Of a stretch of DNA of 40,126 bases, positions 1 to 11,207 are shown one piece after another; position 1 is the first letter of the stretch, and each line of letters begins with the position of its first letter. The notes beneath the pieces are model-generated. The model was given only the letters and a program-made list of their open reading frames with translations. It had not been told where the DNA came from and ran no database searches. Source of the DNA: Ichthyophthirius multifiliis. Taxonomy: Eukaryota > Ciliophora > Oligohymenophorea > Hymenostomatida. The position numbers and the translations under genes were made by a program. The DNA is taken from the NCBI RefSeq assembly GCF_000220395.1, contig NW_004086952.1:1-40126 (forward strand), written 5' to 3'.

Positions 1-46
1 CCCCCCCAACCCCAACCCCAACCCCCAACCCCAACCCCAACCCCAA
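1..46. repeat. Telomere, C4A2 repeats (chromosome left end)
   Basis: Eight tandem CCCCAA units run from the first base to position 46, written C-strand first as expected for a left chromosome end. Two units are irregular: the first shows seven C and one (22-26) shows five C. Perfect repeats stop abruptly at 46. C4A2/G4T2 is the telomere of Tetrahymena, Ichthyophthirius and relatives, so this end is a real or assembled macronuclear telomere. Confidence 0.97.
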
Positions 47-360
47 CTATAATACCCATTCCAATTAATTTTATTTATTTATTTATAAACATAAAAACCC
101 GAACCCCAATAACCATTTCAAATATATATATGTATTTATTTTATCCGAATATATTTTAACTTATAATTAACCTTTTAAAATTTATAGATAACCTATAATT
201 AACATACAAATATTTTTGTATTTATAAACCGCAAAAAGTAAACCCAAATACCTATTCAAAATGTATTTATTTTATCAATATATTGATGTATTTATAAATA
301 CCATATCCCCAAAATCACAACCCCATTTTTTATTTCAAATATATTTATTTTTATCAAATA
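47..360. repeat. Subtelomeric degenerate C-rich repeats
   Basis: Beyond the telomere, short C-rich motifs recur in AT sequence near 95-113, 238-255 and 306-325 (forms such as AACCCGAACCCCAATAACC). Each is followed by a similar block around ATGTATTTATTTTATC. The spacing is irregular, roughly 70-140 bases. They look like decayed tandem repeats with telomere-like cores. No gene is visible here. Confidence 0.6.
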
Positions 361-943
361 TATTTATTTATTTATATTATTATAAAATAAATAATAAACT
401 GTATAATTAAGTATAAAATTTTAATGATTATATAATTTAATAAAATTATATATTATAAATAAATAAAAATAATAATAAAAAATATTAATAAAAATAAGAT
501 ATTAAAAATATAAATTGCTAAATTATAATAATTAATAAAAAAAAATATATATATTTTATATTATTAAAATAAATAATATTAATGCAATTATATTTTATTA
601 ATTTAAATATATATTTTTTTTATATAAATTACATTTTAAATAATTATTTATAAATAATATATCAAAAATATTTTTAGATGCAATTTATGTATTAATAATT
701 ATATAATATTTTTATTATATATATCATTTAAATTATATATATTTTTTTATTATCTTTATATTATTTTATTCTATTTTAATTTATTATTTTAAATATATAT
801 TATTTTATTTTTAAGTTTAAAATTAAAATTTTTAATACTTTTTTATTAATTAATTAAATATTAAATTAATTGATATTCTTTTTTTTATTTTACAATTTTA
901 ATATTTTTATAAATTATTATTAAAGTTTATATTTTATATATTT
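361..943. other. AT-rich subtelomeric spacer, no gene seen
   Basis: Almost pure A/T with no convincing reading frame on either strand. It lies between the subtelomeric repeats and the 3' end of the MaoC-like gene. Confidence 0.6.
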
Positions 944-1517
944 TCAATTTTAATAATGTTTATATAATATTAATGCTTCTCCTTCAATTGCAACTTAATT
1001 ATCATAATTTATTTTTAATAGCTAAGTTTTTAATTTTAACTTTTTTGACTTTCCATTTATTTCTATCACTTCTATTTATCCTTCAACCTATTTTATATTA
1101 ATTAAAATAATATTATAAAAAGTAATACCAATTCATTAAAATATACAGGTGCTTTAAATTTTAATGTCTAATTTAAATATATTGAATCTTTTAAAACACT
1201 TCCTATTATTTAAGAAAAATAGATCCAGTAAGCATACCGTGTACAACCCTTTATTTAAAAATACTTTTTTCTCCTTTATTTTTAAATATGTATAAATTTA
1301 AAATATTATTAGTTTTTTTATTTAACCTTCTTTTTCATCAATATGAATCGGATTTTTATCTCCAGAAATTTAGGAAAATAAAAATATTTCATCTTAAGTA
1401 TATGTTCTTTATAGTTTCATATAATCTCCAATTTATATTTTAGTATGTAATACATCCTTTCATTTAAATTAAAAATAATTGAAAAATAAAAAACGAAATT
1501 TGCATTAAAATATGCAT
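944..1517 (-). CDS. MaoC-like (R)-specific enoyl-CoA hydratase (hot-dog fold)
   Basis: This protein probably hydrates trans-2-enoyl-CoA in fatty acid metabolism (mitochondrion or peroxisome). The family signature is present in order: GDYMKLQRTYTQDE, then FSQISGDKNPIHID (hydratase motif with catalytic Asp and His), then VVHGML and LKFKAPVYFNEL. Two GT-AG introns fit the frame: 1088-1128 (41 nt) and 1274-1326 (53 nt). One base is missing from the frame at the A5 run 1215-1219; adding it restores SIFSQIIGS, so an indel error is likely. The start is uncertain. Either ATG at 1517 or 1505 would join, by an intron ending just before 1470, to the conserved part; an internal ATG is at about 1427. It ends less than 1 kb from the telomere. 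Family assignment is strong, N-terminus weak. Confidence 0.82.
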
Positions 1518-2613
1518 ACAGGACATAATAATTTAGAAAAATTTTTACTTTAAATAAAAGTTAACATGAAAATATAATAATTTTTTGCTTAATAAAATAA
1601 ATAACAATTATTTTTATTAAAAATCTTTTGTAAAAAAATTTATCTAAATATTTAATTATTATTATTTTTATAAATTATAAAAAAAATATTTATTTTTAAA
1701 ATAATTAATTTATTGAAATAATTAAAGAAATAAGATTTATATATAAAAGTTTTGATTTATATTAATATTTAAAAAAAAAAATTATTTTATTTTATTTAAT
1801 ATTTAAATAAATAAACTTTATAAAATAATAATATTTATAATATTAAATAAAAAATAATTATGATTTTTTTATATATTTATAAAAGAATTTTAATAAATAT
1901 TATAATCAAATAAAAATTATTTTATTTAATACATCAGAAAATAATTTAAAGATATTAAATATTCTCATAATTATTTAATAAATTAATATATATTATGTAA
2001 ATTATTATTTATACTTATTAATTTTTAAAAAAAAATTAATTAAAAATATTTAAATATTTTATTTAACTTTAATTTATTAATTAATTTTTTTATATTAAAT
2101 TAGAAGTTTACATTTAAAAAAATAAATTATACAAATAACATATTTTTTAATAATTTAAACAATTTTATAATATATATTTAATAAGCATAAAATTTTCTTA
2201 CATTAATTTATCATTATTTATTTACTAATTTTTTTATTTTTGTTCTTAAATTGATGAAAATAAAATTAATTTATATTAAAATAAAATATTAAATTTATAT
2301 AATATGTATTTTTTAAAATAAATATTGTCATTATAGAAATTTGATATTAACATTATTATTTTTTATTTAACAATAATTTTAAATCTTATTAAATAATCAG
2401 AATTTTATATTATAAACGACTGAAATAAACCTTCATATTTTTAAAGAATTATAATTAATAAAAAATATACAAAATACTTTAATTTTCATTTATTCTTAAA
2501 TATATAATTTAATAACATTTTATTTCTTACAATAATATTTTAATTTATATAATTATAATTTATATATTAATATCTTTAATATTTATTTATATTTTTTCTT
2601 TTAATTTATAAAA
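1518..2613. other. AT-rich intergenic, no gene seen
   Basis: It separates the start of the MaoC-like gene from the start of the plus-strand gene at 2614, so it holds the divergent 5' regions of both. I see no conserved motif, RNA gene or long frame. Confidence 0.5.
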
Positions 2614-3072
2614 ATGCTCATGCGGGATTATTATGAAAACGATTATATTTATAAATACTATCCGAAAATAAACGTTGAATAATTTAATTAAGATATGTAT
2701 TCAGAATAAAAGGGTAAACTACATTTAGTGACATATACATAAGACAATTATAAATAAGAAAAAAATAATTTATCAACTAATTTTCTAATAAGTCTATTTT
2801 TTTTAAGTTCTGCTTGCGGATCTATTTTTTTTTTTAATAAAATGCCAATTTTCAAAAGAGTTAGAAATATATAATTATAATTTTTATTAAAAGCATTATT
2901 AATCATATTGCCTTTTGAAATTTGTGTTAATTTTAATAGGCTAAGAAGTGAAAATAATATTAAAAAAATTTATGAATAAAATTTTGATAAATACAAAAGA
3001 TATAAACAAACAGGAAATATAAAAGAATTAAATTAAGATATTAAGTTTTCTTTAAAATTCGATCAGTTTTGA
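2614..3072 (+). CDS. Small two-helix membrane protein, unknown
   Basis: An uninterrupted 152-codon frame opens with ATG and ends at TGA when TAA is read as Gln. The first 50 residues are hydrophilic and tyrosine/aspartate-rich (MLMRDYYENDYIYKYY). Two hydrophobic stretches follow, about residues 54-73 (FLISLFFLSSACGSIFFF) and 88-106 (LLKALLIILPFEICVNF). The tail is basic, with KIYEQNFDKYKRYKQTGN. The codon mix, including CGG, GAC and CTC, is unlike the surrounding spacer, which supports a real gene. No family is recognised. The layout of two helices with charged ends recalls small mitochondrial or ER membrane subunits, but that is only a guess. No intron is needed. Confidence 0.7.
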
Positions 3073-4444
3073 TGAAAAAAAAAATTAAAAAATAAAATAA
3101 AAAATTGATATTGATTTAAAAATAAATTTATATTTACAATAATTTATTTGATATTTATCTATAATATATTATTATTAGAAATTTTTTGTCTTTTTAATTT
3201 ATTGCTTGTATAACATATAATAAAAATTACGAATTATTTTTTGTTTAAAAAAATTAATTTAAATTTTGAAGAAAATTAAAAATTAATTTTTTATAATGCA
3301 GACAAAATAACATATTAATTGAGATATTTTTTTAAGAGTTAATTTTTAAAATTCAAGAACATTTTAAATTATAATTTTTTTAAACTGATAACATAAGAAT
3401 TTTATTTACTTTTAAGGTAATATCAAATAAATATGTTTAAATTAGTAATAATTGATATAAATAAATGCAAATTATTAGTTAATTAACAAAAATAATAATT
3501 TTAATTTACTATACTCAATAAAAAAAATGGTTTTTATTCATATTTCTCACATTTTTTTTGTTTTTATTAAGTTTTTTTTAAAAAAATGAAAATTATTTCC
3601 AAAAAAGTAGCATATTTTTTTATATTATTTTATTAAATTTAATTAATTAATAAAAAGAAAGTCTTCATTATTTCTTATTAAATGAGTTTTTAAAATAAAA
3701 TTTTTAATAAGTTAAAAATAAATAATAACAAAAAGTAATATATAAATAAAATCACATTTTTATTAAATTTTTAGATGTTTGTTTATTATTATATTGATAA
3801 ATTTTTTCTACCTTTTATTGGATTTTTGTTTTTTAGGAAGTACAAAATAATATTAAAATTATTTTAAGTAATATTTATATTTTTATATTATAATTTAAGT
3901 TTTTATTTAATTAAAAATAATATTTTTATTAATATTATAATATTTGTTAAAATATTTTTTTGTTTTCAATAATAATAATTTAATTATTTTTTGAATAATT
4001 TCTTAAATAATATAGATAAAATTCATATAACTTATAAAAATTGATTTTATATTTTAAATAAAATATTTTAAAAACATTAATTTTTTATCATTCCTAAATA
4101 AATAAATAGATTTTTATATATAATATTTAAATTGTTTATCTATATAATATATTAAATATTCATCTATTTATTAATAAAGAGAAATTTTCAATAAACATGT
4201 AATAAATTTTTATAATTTAACAAATATATCATTTAATATATTTTAATTAATTATTAAAAATTATATTTATTAAATATTTATATTTACTTAAAATTTTAAA
4301 AGCTTATATTTTTATAATTAATCTTCTAAAGAATAAATACTAATATATATATTTAAACTTATTTTTGAATTTTTATAAAAAGTAAATTTAAAAACAAATA
4401 TAAAAATTTCATTTAAAAAAAAAATATATATTTATGGAAAATAA
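3073..4444. other. AT-rich intergenic, no gene seen
   Basis: A 1.4-kb stretch of A/T-dominated sequence lying between two 3' ends (the small membrane protein gene and the hydroxylase gene). I found no frame with protein-like composition, no tRNA and no tandem repeat beyond short homopolymers. Confidence 0.5.
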
Positions 4445-5891
4445 TCAATATTCAGGCATTTCTTCTTCGACAAAAATTGCTTCAAATTTCTTATCAGCTT
4501 CAACCTTTTTTTTAAAAAAAAAAATATTGCAAAAAAAATAATTTTGAAAAATTATTAATAAAAAAATACAGTATTATTATTAAAATCATAATAAGTCTAC
4601 ATTGGCTTTTTTATACTTTCTCCGAACTTAATTACTTTATCTAATAATTCTTATAAAGTATAGCTATATTTATATACTGGTTAAACATTTTAAATAGGAT
4701 AAGTTTTGTCGCAATCAATAATTGGATTTAATAATTCAAATTTCGCTTTTTCTCCCAAAAAATGTTTACTTTCTCCTATAGAACTAGCTATTCCAGCACC
4801 AAATCCTTTTATTTTTCCTTTCTCGTAACATGCTCCGAACTCTAATGTGAACCAGTATAAATTTCCTAATTTTTTCAATTAAGTTGGTGATGCTCCTAAA
4901 GATAAAAGTCCTATTTCATGACTAATATCGGCTACTAGAGGGTCACAAAACATTGGAATATGTCCCAAAACTTCATGTACAATATCTGGTTCTGGAGTAT
5001 ATTCAGGAGTAGCATGATGTCTAATATATTATGTCGAAAAAAAGACTCTATGTGCCAATGCATTAAGAAATTCTCTTTAAGATAATATTCCAGCAGCTGG
5101 TTTTATCCTAAAATTAGTCTTAGATTAAAGATAAGAATCCAAATCACATAATTAAGGAATTTATTTATTAATCATCAATGTACTTTCTAGCTCTCTTTTA
5201 TACTTCAAGTAACTTTCAGTACATATTTTTTCATGAAAAGGGTCTAATTTTTCGTATATATATCGCCACGTTTGATTTTCTTAATCAGTGTATTTTAATA
5301 TTGGAATTTTTTCACCAAATACATAATCTTTAGTATAATTAGCTATAAAATTTCGCCTTTTTCGATATACTTCGTCTGAAAATTAAGGATGGTCCTTATT
5401 ATTTTCCTCTTTGACTACCATTAATTAATTTCCTATATATTTAACTTCTTCTAATGTTCTAGGATACCAAGGTACTTTAGGAAGTTAATCAGAAAACCAG
5501 ACATTATCAAATCTTTATTCTAAATCTATAAATGCTTATTTTACTGCTTAATCATTTTATTATCCTTTAAATGAAATAATAAAAAGCACATCTTAATGTC
5601 TATTTGTATTTATAATTTTATTTATTTTATATATATAATAAAAATATTTTACTTTCCTTTTATGTTTAGTTTCTTGGATTCTATATATGATAAATTTATA
5701 CGATTTTGTTAAAATATTTCCAAAAGATATTTTAAGCTACCTGGATAATCACGAGTTTTGATAAATAATACTTCTACAGGATTATATATGAAGTGTTTTT
5801 TATAAACATGAACCTCATTTGTTGTTGAAAAAGATTATTTTGTAAGTTTTTGATATAGAAATCGATTTTTTAAGGTTTTAAATATATTCAT
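4445..5891 (-). CDS. Aromatic amino acid hydroxylase (phenylalanine 4-monooxygenase type)
   Basis: This is a tetrahydrobiopterin- and Fe(II)-dependent hydroxylase, most likely converting phenylalanine to tyrosine. An N-terminal ACT-like regulatory region ([19 protein letters not shown]) is followed by the catalytic domain. Iron ligands are visible: both His in [10 protein letters not shown] and the Glu in [30 protein letters not shown] and [16 protein letters not shown] are also diagnostic. Introns 4505-4569 and 5600-5652 keep the frame. ATG at 5891 gives an N-terminus rich in Lys, Arg, Phe and Ser ([11 protein letters not shown], then SFSTTNE) that could be a mitochondrial presequence. The protein ends EEEMPEY before TGA. 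Phe versus Tyr or Trp preference cannot be told from the sequence, but the N-terminal ACT region favours phenylalanine. Confidence 0.93.
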
Positions 5892-6128
5892 TTTTGCTTT
5901 TTTATGGATTAATTATAAATATTTATAATATTAATTTTTTCAAGAAAAAAAAAACTTATATAGAAATTAATTATATTTCATAAGAAGATTATATTTTATA
6001 AATTTATGTAATAAGTAATTTTTTTATAAATTTTTTTTATTATTGTTTTGATATTGCTAATATTATATTTTTTTTTAAATTTATAAAAAAAATTATATTT
6101 TTAATTTTTATAATTCTTTTTTAAAAAA
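5892..6128. other. Spacer between tandem minus-strand genes
   Basis: 237 bases of A/T sequence that must hold the 5' region of the hydroxylase gene and the 3' end of the glycosidase gene. Nothing specific is seen. Confidence 0.5.
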
Positions 6129-7778
6129 TCAATAAATTTTAAAATCAACTTAAATATTTTCTTAATTTTAAATAATTAATTAATAATAATTTTCTTTAAT
6201 TTTTAAAAATTAACACTTAACTTTTCCACAATCCCATTTAACTCCATTTTAATAATAAAACTCTTCATTTAAATAAATTTCCGTATTTTTTCCTTAACAA
6301 CTCTTACTATTTTCATAAAAAAACGAAAGCATAAATTTTCCATTTTGACCATCAAACTCCGTATAAATAGGTTTTCCACATATTTTATACGCATAAGTTC
6401 TTGACAAAGCTTTTACTTTTAAACTATTTAAATTCCCAAAATTATCATAAAAGCTCTCCACAGTACCTGGTCTAGATTAAGTAGTGATATCTCCATAATA
6501 TTTAAATTACCAATAAGCCCAAGAATGGAAGTTTTATTCGGAATTTTTTACCACGCTTTCTATTTCTTAAAAGGCCTTTGTAGAATTACTCAAAGCTCCA
6601 AATTCAGTTAAAAAACCGCCTACTTTTAATCCTTTGAATTCTTTAAATTTTCCTTTAAAAATAATATTATCTAATCCTTCACAAATATAATTATTTAAAG
6701 GATCTCCTTCTCTATTATAATTATAAATACATATAAAAATTAAAAATTAAATAAAAGCATATATTACTTCGAAATAAAAGGGCAATAAATATGATAAGAA
6801 TAAACTTCTCTATCTAAATATTCATCTCCTCCAACATTATGAATAAACCCAAGATTTAGTATATCAGATGAGGCAGATTCATAGAAAAGTAAGGATTAAT
6901 CATCATATTTCCTGATTTCCTAATGTACTTTATTATATAAAGGCAAAAGATACAAATTATTGGAATTTAATGTTTTCAAGAAAACCGAATAAACTGAACT
7001 TCCAAAAGGCTCATTTATTATTTCATAGCCAATAACATTTGTCTCGTTTTTATAAAAATTAGCGACAAAACCCCACATTTAGGCGAAAGAATCAGCAATT
7101 CCATCTTCGTTTGTTAAAAATCTCTAAAAGTTATTTTATACATCAAATGAGGCATAATATAAACCAAATTCATGTTTCAAACAGTCTTCTCTTTTGGGAA
7201 TTCCTTTTTCGTCTTTTTCTAATTTAAATGGTAATGGATACGGGAAATTTGTAATCTTATTTTTTATTTTATTATTTTTTAAAAAAAATTAATTTTTTTA
7301 CTTTAATTGCCCAATCAGGAAAACCTTCTCCACATGTTTTTTAAGATAATAAGTCTTAATGCGCATCTAATAAAACTCTAATGTTATATTATTCACATTT
7401 TTTTATTATTTTTTATAATTATTGTAGATATGTTATGTTGTATTATCCTCTTAATGGTTCTACTCCTTCCCAAGCTAAATGAAGTCTAACTAAGTTAAAT
7501 CCCCATTTTTGAAGATTCAAAAGATCTATGTCAGATAGGGAATCATTTGGATGGAAATTATCGAATTAAGGGTAAAAAGGGAATTGCTTATTATTATTAT
7601 TTATATAAATATAAATAAATGAATAATAATACTTTACTTTGTAAACAACATTAACTCCATGGTATATTGTATATCTGTTATTTTCATCTTTTAATAATTA
7701 ATTTTTTTTATCAACTTTAATTTATTCACAATAATATATATTTAATATTAATATAAAGACTGAAATAATTAGTTTCAT
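6129..7778 (-). CDS. Secreted GH5 glycosidase, endoglycoceramidase-like
   Basis: It is likely to cleave the glycan from glycosphingolipids, or a related glucosylceramide substrate, outside the cell or in a lysosome-like compartment. An N-terminal signal peptide is clear (MKLIISVFILILNIYYC). The GH5 barrel follows: GFNLVRLHLAWEGVEP, LLDAHQDLLSQKTCGEGFPD, the acid/base Glu in GYEIINEPFGSSVYS, YSYHIYCPFIS, and the nucleophile Glu in FLTEFGALS. The DAHQD plus CGEGFPDW combination is typical of endoglycoceramidases rather than cellulases. Introns 6712-6767, 7256-7301 and 7587-7637 each restore frame and conserved sequence. The C-terminal 60 residues are a small Cys-containing beta-like tail. The last about 20 codons before TGA at 6129 are low-complexity, so the exact end is a little uncertain. 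For a fish-parasitic ciliate, a host-lipid role is possible but is inference. Confidence 0.9.
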
Positions 7779-8026
7779 TTTTAGATTTTTATTACTTTAT
7801 AAATAAAAATATTGTAGTAATATTTATTTACTTTATAACTAAAAATGAATTTAGTTCGTAAATAAATAAAAAGTAATTCTAAATAAAATTTTAAATCAAA
7901 AAATAAATGAAAATAAGTAATTAAAGTATGTTTTTTTAATTTAATAATTTTCCAAATAAATATTAATTTTATTAAAATTAAATATAAATATTTTATATGA
8001 AAAATAAAAAAAAAAAATTTTAATTT
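7779..8026. other. Spacer between tandem minus-strand genes
   Basis: 248 bases of A/T sequence between the glycosidase start and the methyltransferase stop. No specific signal is seen. Confidence 0.5.
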
Positions 8027-9006
8027 TCATTATTCATCAAATCCAGATAAATCCCCACAAGTTACAAAAGAAAAATATTTGCTTTTTACTTCCTTACCTT
8101 CTTATTCTTATTCTTTTATTTAATTTCCTTAATAAAAAGTATATAAACTCTATCCTAAATTAATCTAAGGCGGATCAAAGTCTAAACAAACAAGAAAATT
8201 CTCTACACTAGACTATCTCGAACTTTTAGGTTTTACGACATAAACACTTTTAAAAAAAAGCTTAAACTGCGAATATAGAAATTTAATATCGCTTCCTTTA
8301 AATATTTTAGCGATAAAAATTCCCTTTAAATTTAATGTCTCCTTACAAATATTTAAAGCTGCAACCATTAATTAAGATTATAAATATTAGTCCATATCAT
8401 GAAACCCAGTTACATCAGGAGCTCCATCATCAACTATTAAATCAGCTTTTTTACCTTTAAAATTTTTTAATATTTCATTCACTGTTACTTATTTAGTTAT
8501 ATCTCCTTGTAATATTAATACATTTTCAATATTAGCCATTTCTTAAAGATCTACTGATATAATATTTATTTCATCATTATTACTTTTACTTAATAATTTA
8601 TATAATAAAGAATTTCGTTTTTTTTTTTTACAATATTCCTTTTTCGGATAATTTTTTTTAAATGACTTAACTCCATGAACCTGGAGCTGCACATAAATCT
8701 ATAACTCGATTTGCATTTTCGAATATACCAAATACTTCATCTATTTATAATAATTTATATGCTGAACGTGCCCTAAAACAATCTTCTTTTGCTTTTCTAT
8801 AATATATATCCTTTTTTATTTTTATTTTTTTAAATTCATTATATATTATAAAAATTTTTTTTCAATTTGTATTTCACATTTTTTTTTTTTAATAAAATTT
8901 ATGAGAATTTTGAATGAATTTTTTGAATTTTATGTATTTGTTTATATACGTTTTTTGAATAAGAAATATTTTTTTGTACTCGCTTATCTTGTGTAAATTT
9001 GCCCAT
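8027..9006 (-). CDS. TRM7: tRNA ribose 2'-O-methyltransferase, TRM7/FTSJ1 type
   Basis: It is predicted to methylate ribose 32 and 34 in the anticodon loop of tRNA-Phe and others, using SAM. The Rossmann core starts [14 protein letters not shown] (SAM site). The K-D-K-E tetrad is visible: Lys in [10 protein letters not shown], Asp in [12 protein letters not shown], Lys in [10 protein letters not shown] and Glu in PKSSRQSSVENF. The C-terminus [13 protein letters not shown] matches TRM7/FTSJ1, separating it from the rRNA enzyme SPB1 and bacterial RrmJ. A 27-nt first exon (MGKFTQDKR, 8980-9006) is joined by a 169-nt intron (8811-8979) to [10 protein letters not shown], which reconstitutes the family N-terminus exactly. 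A second intron is 8589-8631 (43 nt). The gene is divergent from the selenoprotein-T homologue, with 195 bases between starts. Confidence 0.95.
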
Positions 9007-9201
9007 TTTTCTTTCTTTTCTTTTTTAATTCTTAAAATAACTATTAAATAATTAAAAATAATGTATATAAAATTATTTATATATTTTGTTTATATTTTAA
9101 TACAAAAAAATCTCAATATAAATTTAGGAAATTGCGAGATAAAAAAATTAAACAAAAAAATTATAAAAAAATAAATAAATAAATATATAATATAAAAAAA
9201 A
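9007..9201. promoter_or_regulatory. Divergent 5' region of TRM7 and SelT-like genes
   Basis: 195 bases separate two start codons on opposite strands, so both promoters must lie here. The sequence is A/T-rich with A-runs immediately before the plus-strand ATG, as at other starts in the window. No specific factor site can be named. Confidence 0.5.
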
Positions 9202-9858
9202 ATGTCCAAATAAACAGTCGAAAAATTCGTATTTTAACTATTTATAGTCCTCTTAATATTTGACGTCTCAACCAACGTATTTTTGGCAAAAACGCCTATT
9301 CAGAAAGAACCCAAAGAGACTCCTTAAAATCCGCAAAATGAGGAATAACCTGAGTAATTCGAAAACGTCAAAAACACCACAGACAACGACGAAGAAAATT
9401 TTTAAAAATTCAAAAACCAACGATCAACCTTAAACTTGTAAATTTAATACTGTAAATCACACCAAAAAACATTCGATGAAATATAGAACTATATTAAAAC
9501 TGAATATCCCAGTATATTTTTAGAAGGATTCGAATATCCATTATCCCCTATTTAAAATTTATTAAGTAAATTTGTTAATAATATTCATTGGATTGTTTTA
9601 GTGTTTAATCTTTTCGGAGACAGAATTTTCGGAATGCTCAATATGAATTACCCAAAATGGTATTTACTTATGAAAAACCATAAAATGTAAACTGTTATTG
9701 GAGTTATTATGGTCACTTAGCTTTTAGGGTCTATAGTAGGAAAAAGTGATGCTTTTGAAATTTATGTAGATGGAAATAATGTCTATAGTAAACTTAATAC
9801 TGGAATTTTACCTACTTTAAATGCTATTGATGATATTGTTTAAAGAAACAATGTATGA
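9202..9858 (+). CDS. Selenoprotein T family protein, without Sec/Cys at the redox site
   Basis: A 218-residue intronless protein of the SelT/Rdx thioredoxin-like family, expected at the ER membrane. A hydrophobic N-terminus (residues about 10-30, QLFIVLLIFDVSTNVFLA) acts as signal or anchor. A charged linker and the core follow. Family landmarks are IKTEYPSIFLEGFEYPL, two hydrophobic segments (HWIVLVFNLFGDRIFGML; TVIGVIMVTQLLGSIVG), and SDAFEIYVDGNNVYSKLNTG just before the end. The family redox motif CxxU or CxxC is altered: the sequence reads QYCKSHQKTFDE, so one Cys remains and the second redox residue is absent, with the loop about two residues shorter. There is no in-frame TGA here, so Sec is not encoded. 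The first third uses many C-ending codons (GTC, CTC, GAC), unlike its neighbours. A 25-base A run starts inside the stop codon. Confidence 0.88.
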
Positions 9859-9882
9859 AAAAAAAAAAAAAAAAAAAAAAAA
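9858..9882. repeat. Poly(A) run, 25 nt, at the SelT stop
   Basis: An uninterrupted run of 25 A begins with the last base of the TGA stop of the SelT-like gene. It is the longest mononucleotide run noticed in the window. The next bases are GTC and a T-run. Confidence 0.9.
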
Positions 9883-10030
9883 GTCTTTTTTTTTCTCTAT
9901 TAAATATATTTTTTTTTAAAAAAATACTAATTTAAAATTTAAAAATTTATATTATTTTTAATAAAAAAAATTTATAAAAATTTTATATTACAAAAAATAA
10001 AAATTTAAAAATATAAAAAAATATTTTTAT

Positions 10031-10870
10031 TCATTTTTTTTTTTTAATTAATAAACACATAAACCTTTTATTGGACAAATATCGCACAAAGGTTTTATTG
10101 GTTTACAAATAAGTTACCCAAATCCAACTAAAACTCCATTAATATTACTCCATTCATCCTTAGGGACACATTTTTCCAATTATATCCTTGTTTATTCTGG
10201 GTTTTTAGTACTTACCCATTCTAATCGATTACTAATTCTATGCATATGAGTATCAACAGCAATTCCTTATGTTTTTTTATTGTGCAATTTATAAAAATAA
10301 ATGTGCAACTTTGGGTCCTATTCCTTTAATTTATATTAAGTCTTCATATTTATCTGGCACTTATCCTTAAAATTATTCAGTAATAATTTTTGCGGCATTT
10401 TTGATAAAAGTAGCTTTTTTTTAATTAAAATTTACTTCCTGTATTATCTATAAAATTTAACTTTCAGACATTTAGTTTATTTTCTAAATTGTGATTTTAT
10501 TTTTTTCAACTTTTTTCATTACTTAATCAGTTATTTCATCTTTTGTTTATACACTTAATAAAATAGAAATCAACAATTAAAATTAAAAATCGTTCTAAGG
10601 TAAAGATATGTCTCCTTATTATTGAGCTCCTAATAAATCTACAGGAGTTTAGTTGTTTTTTTAACGAAATGCCTTTATTTTTTCATATAATTCTACTTAA
10701 AATTAAGGATATTTTTTCTTTTTTTCTAATTGTTTTTTTTGGCTTTCACATGGAATCTCAGTTGCTGTCTTTTCACTTGAATATTCGATTTTTTTTGGGC
10801 TTTTCTTATATTTATTTGGCTTGTATGTGTGATATTTACAAAATTCGTCTATATTTAAAGGCTTGTTCAT
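10031..10870 (-). CDS. NTH1: Endonuclease III (NTH1), base-excision DNA glycosylase/AP lyase
   Basis: It removes oxidised pyrimidines from DNA and nicks the abasic site. The HhH-GPD core is clear: LLSVQTKDEITDQ, the hairpin IKGIGPKVAH with catalytic Lys, and GIAVDTHMHRISNRLEW with catalytic Asp. The [4Fe-4S] cluster ligands follow the exact C-x6-C-x2-C-x5-C spacing (CKPIKPLCDICPIKGLC). The N-terminal 65 residues are basic, as in eukaryotic NTH1. One base is in excess at the A7 run (T7 on this strand, 10272-10278); removing it gives QQKTQGIAVDTH, exactly as in the family. The stop also falls one base out of frame across a 12-A run (10034-10045), so the end at 10031 is approximate. No intron is needed. 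It converges with the SelT-like gene. Confidence 0.9.
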
Positions 10871-11064
10871 TTTTATTATTTTAAGAAAATTTTATTTTAT
10901 AATATTTAATATGAACATAAATTATAAATATTATTAAAATAGTAATTATAAAAAAGATTAGTTAATAAATAAGAATATAATAATTTTATTATTAAATATT
11001 AAAAATTATTTAAAAAAATATAAATAACTAAGATATAAATTTATATTTTTTAAATATAAAAAAG

Positions 11065-11106
<42 letters not shown>

Positions 11107-11207
11107 TAATAATTATAAAAAAATATTAATAATCATAGAAAATAAAAAGATAACTTAATTTCTTTTATATTTAATATATTAAAATATAACTGCAAGAATA
11201 TCTTTAA
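10871..11207. other. AT-rich spacer
   Basis: 337 bases between the NTH1 start and the next minus-strand stop, including a (TA)n tract near 11075-11098. No frame is seen. Confidence 0.5.

Noticed and set aside
9440-9460. Selenocysteine TGA in the SelT-like gene
   Set aside because: No TGA occurs at or near the redox site; the codons there are TGT AAA TCA CAC.
10669-10884. Plus-strand hydrophobic frame
   Set aside because: It is antisense to the N-terminal part of NTH1.
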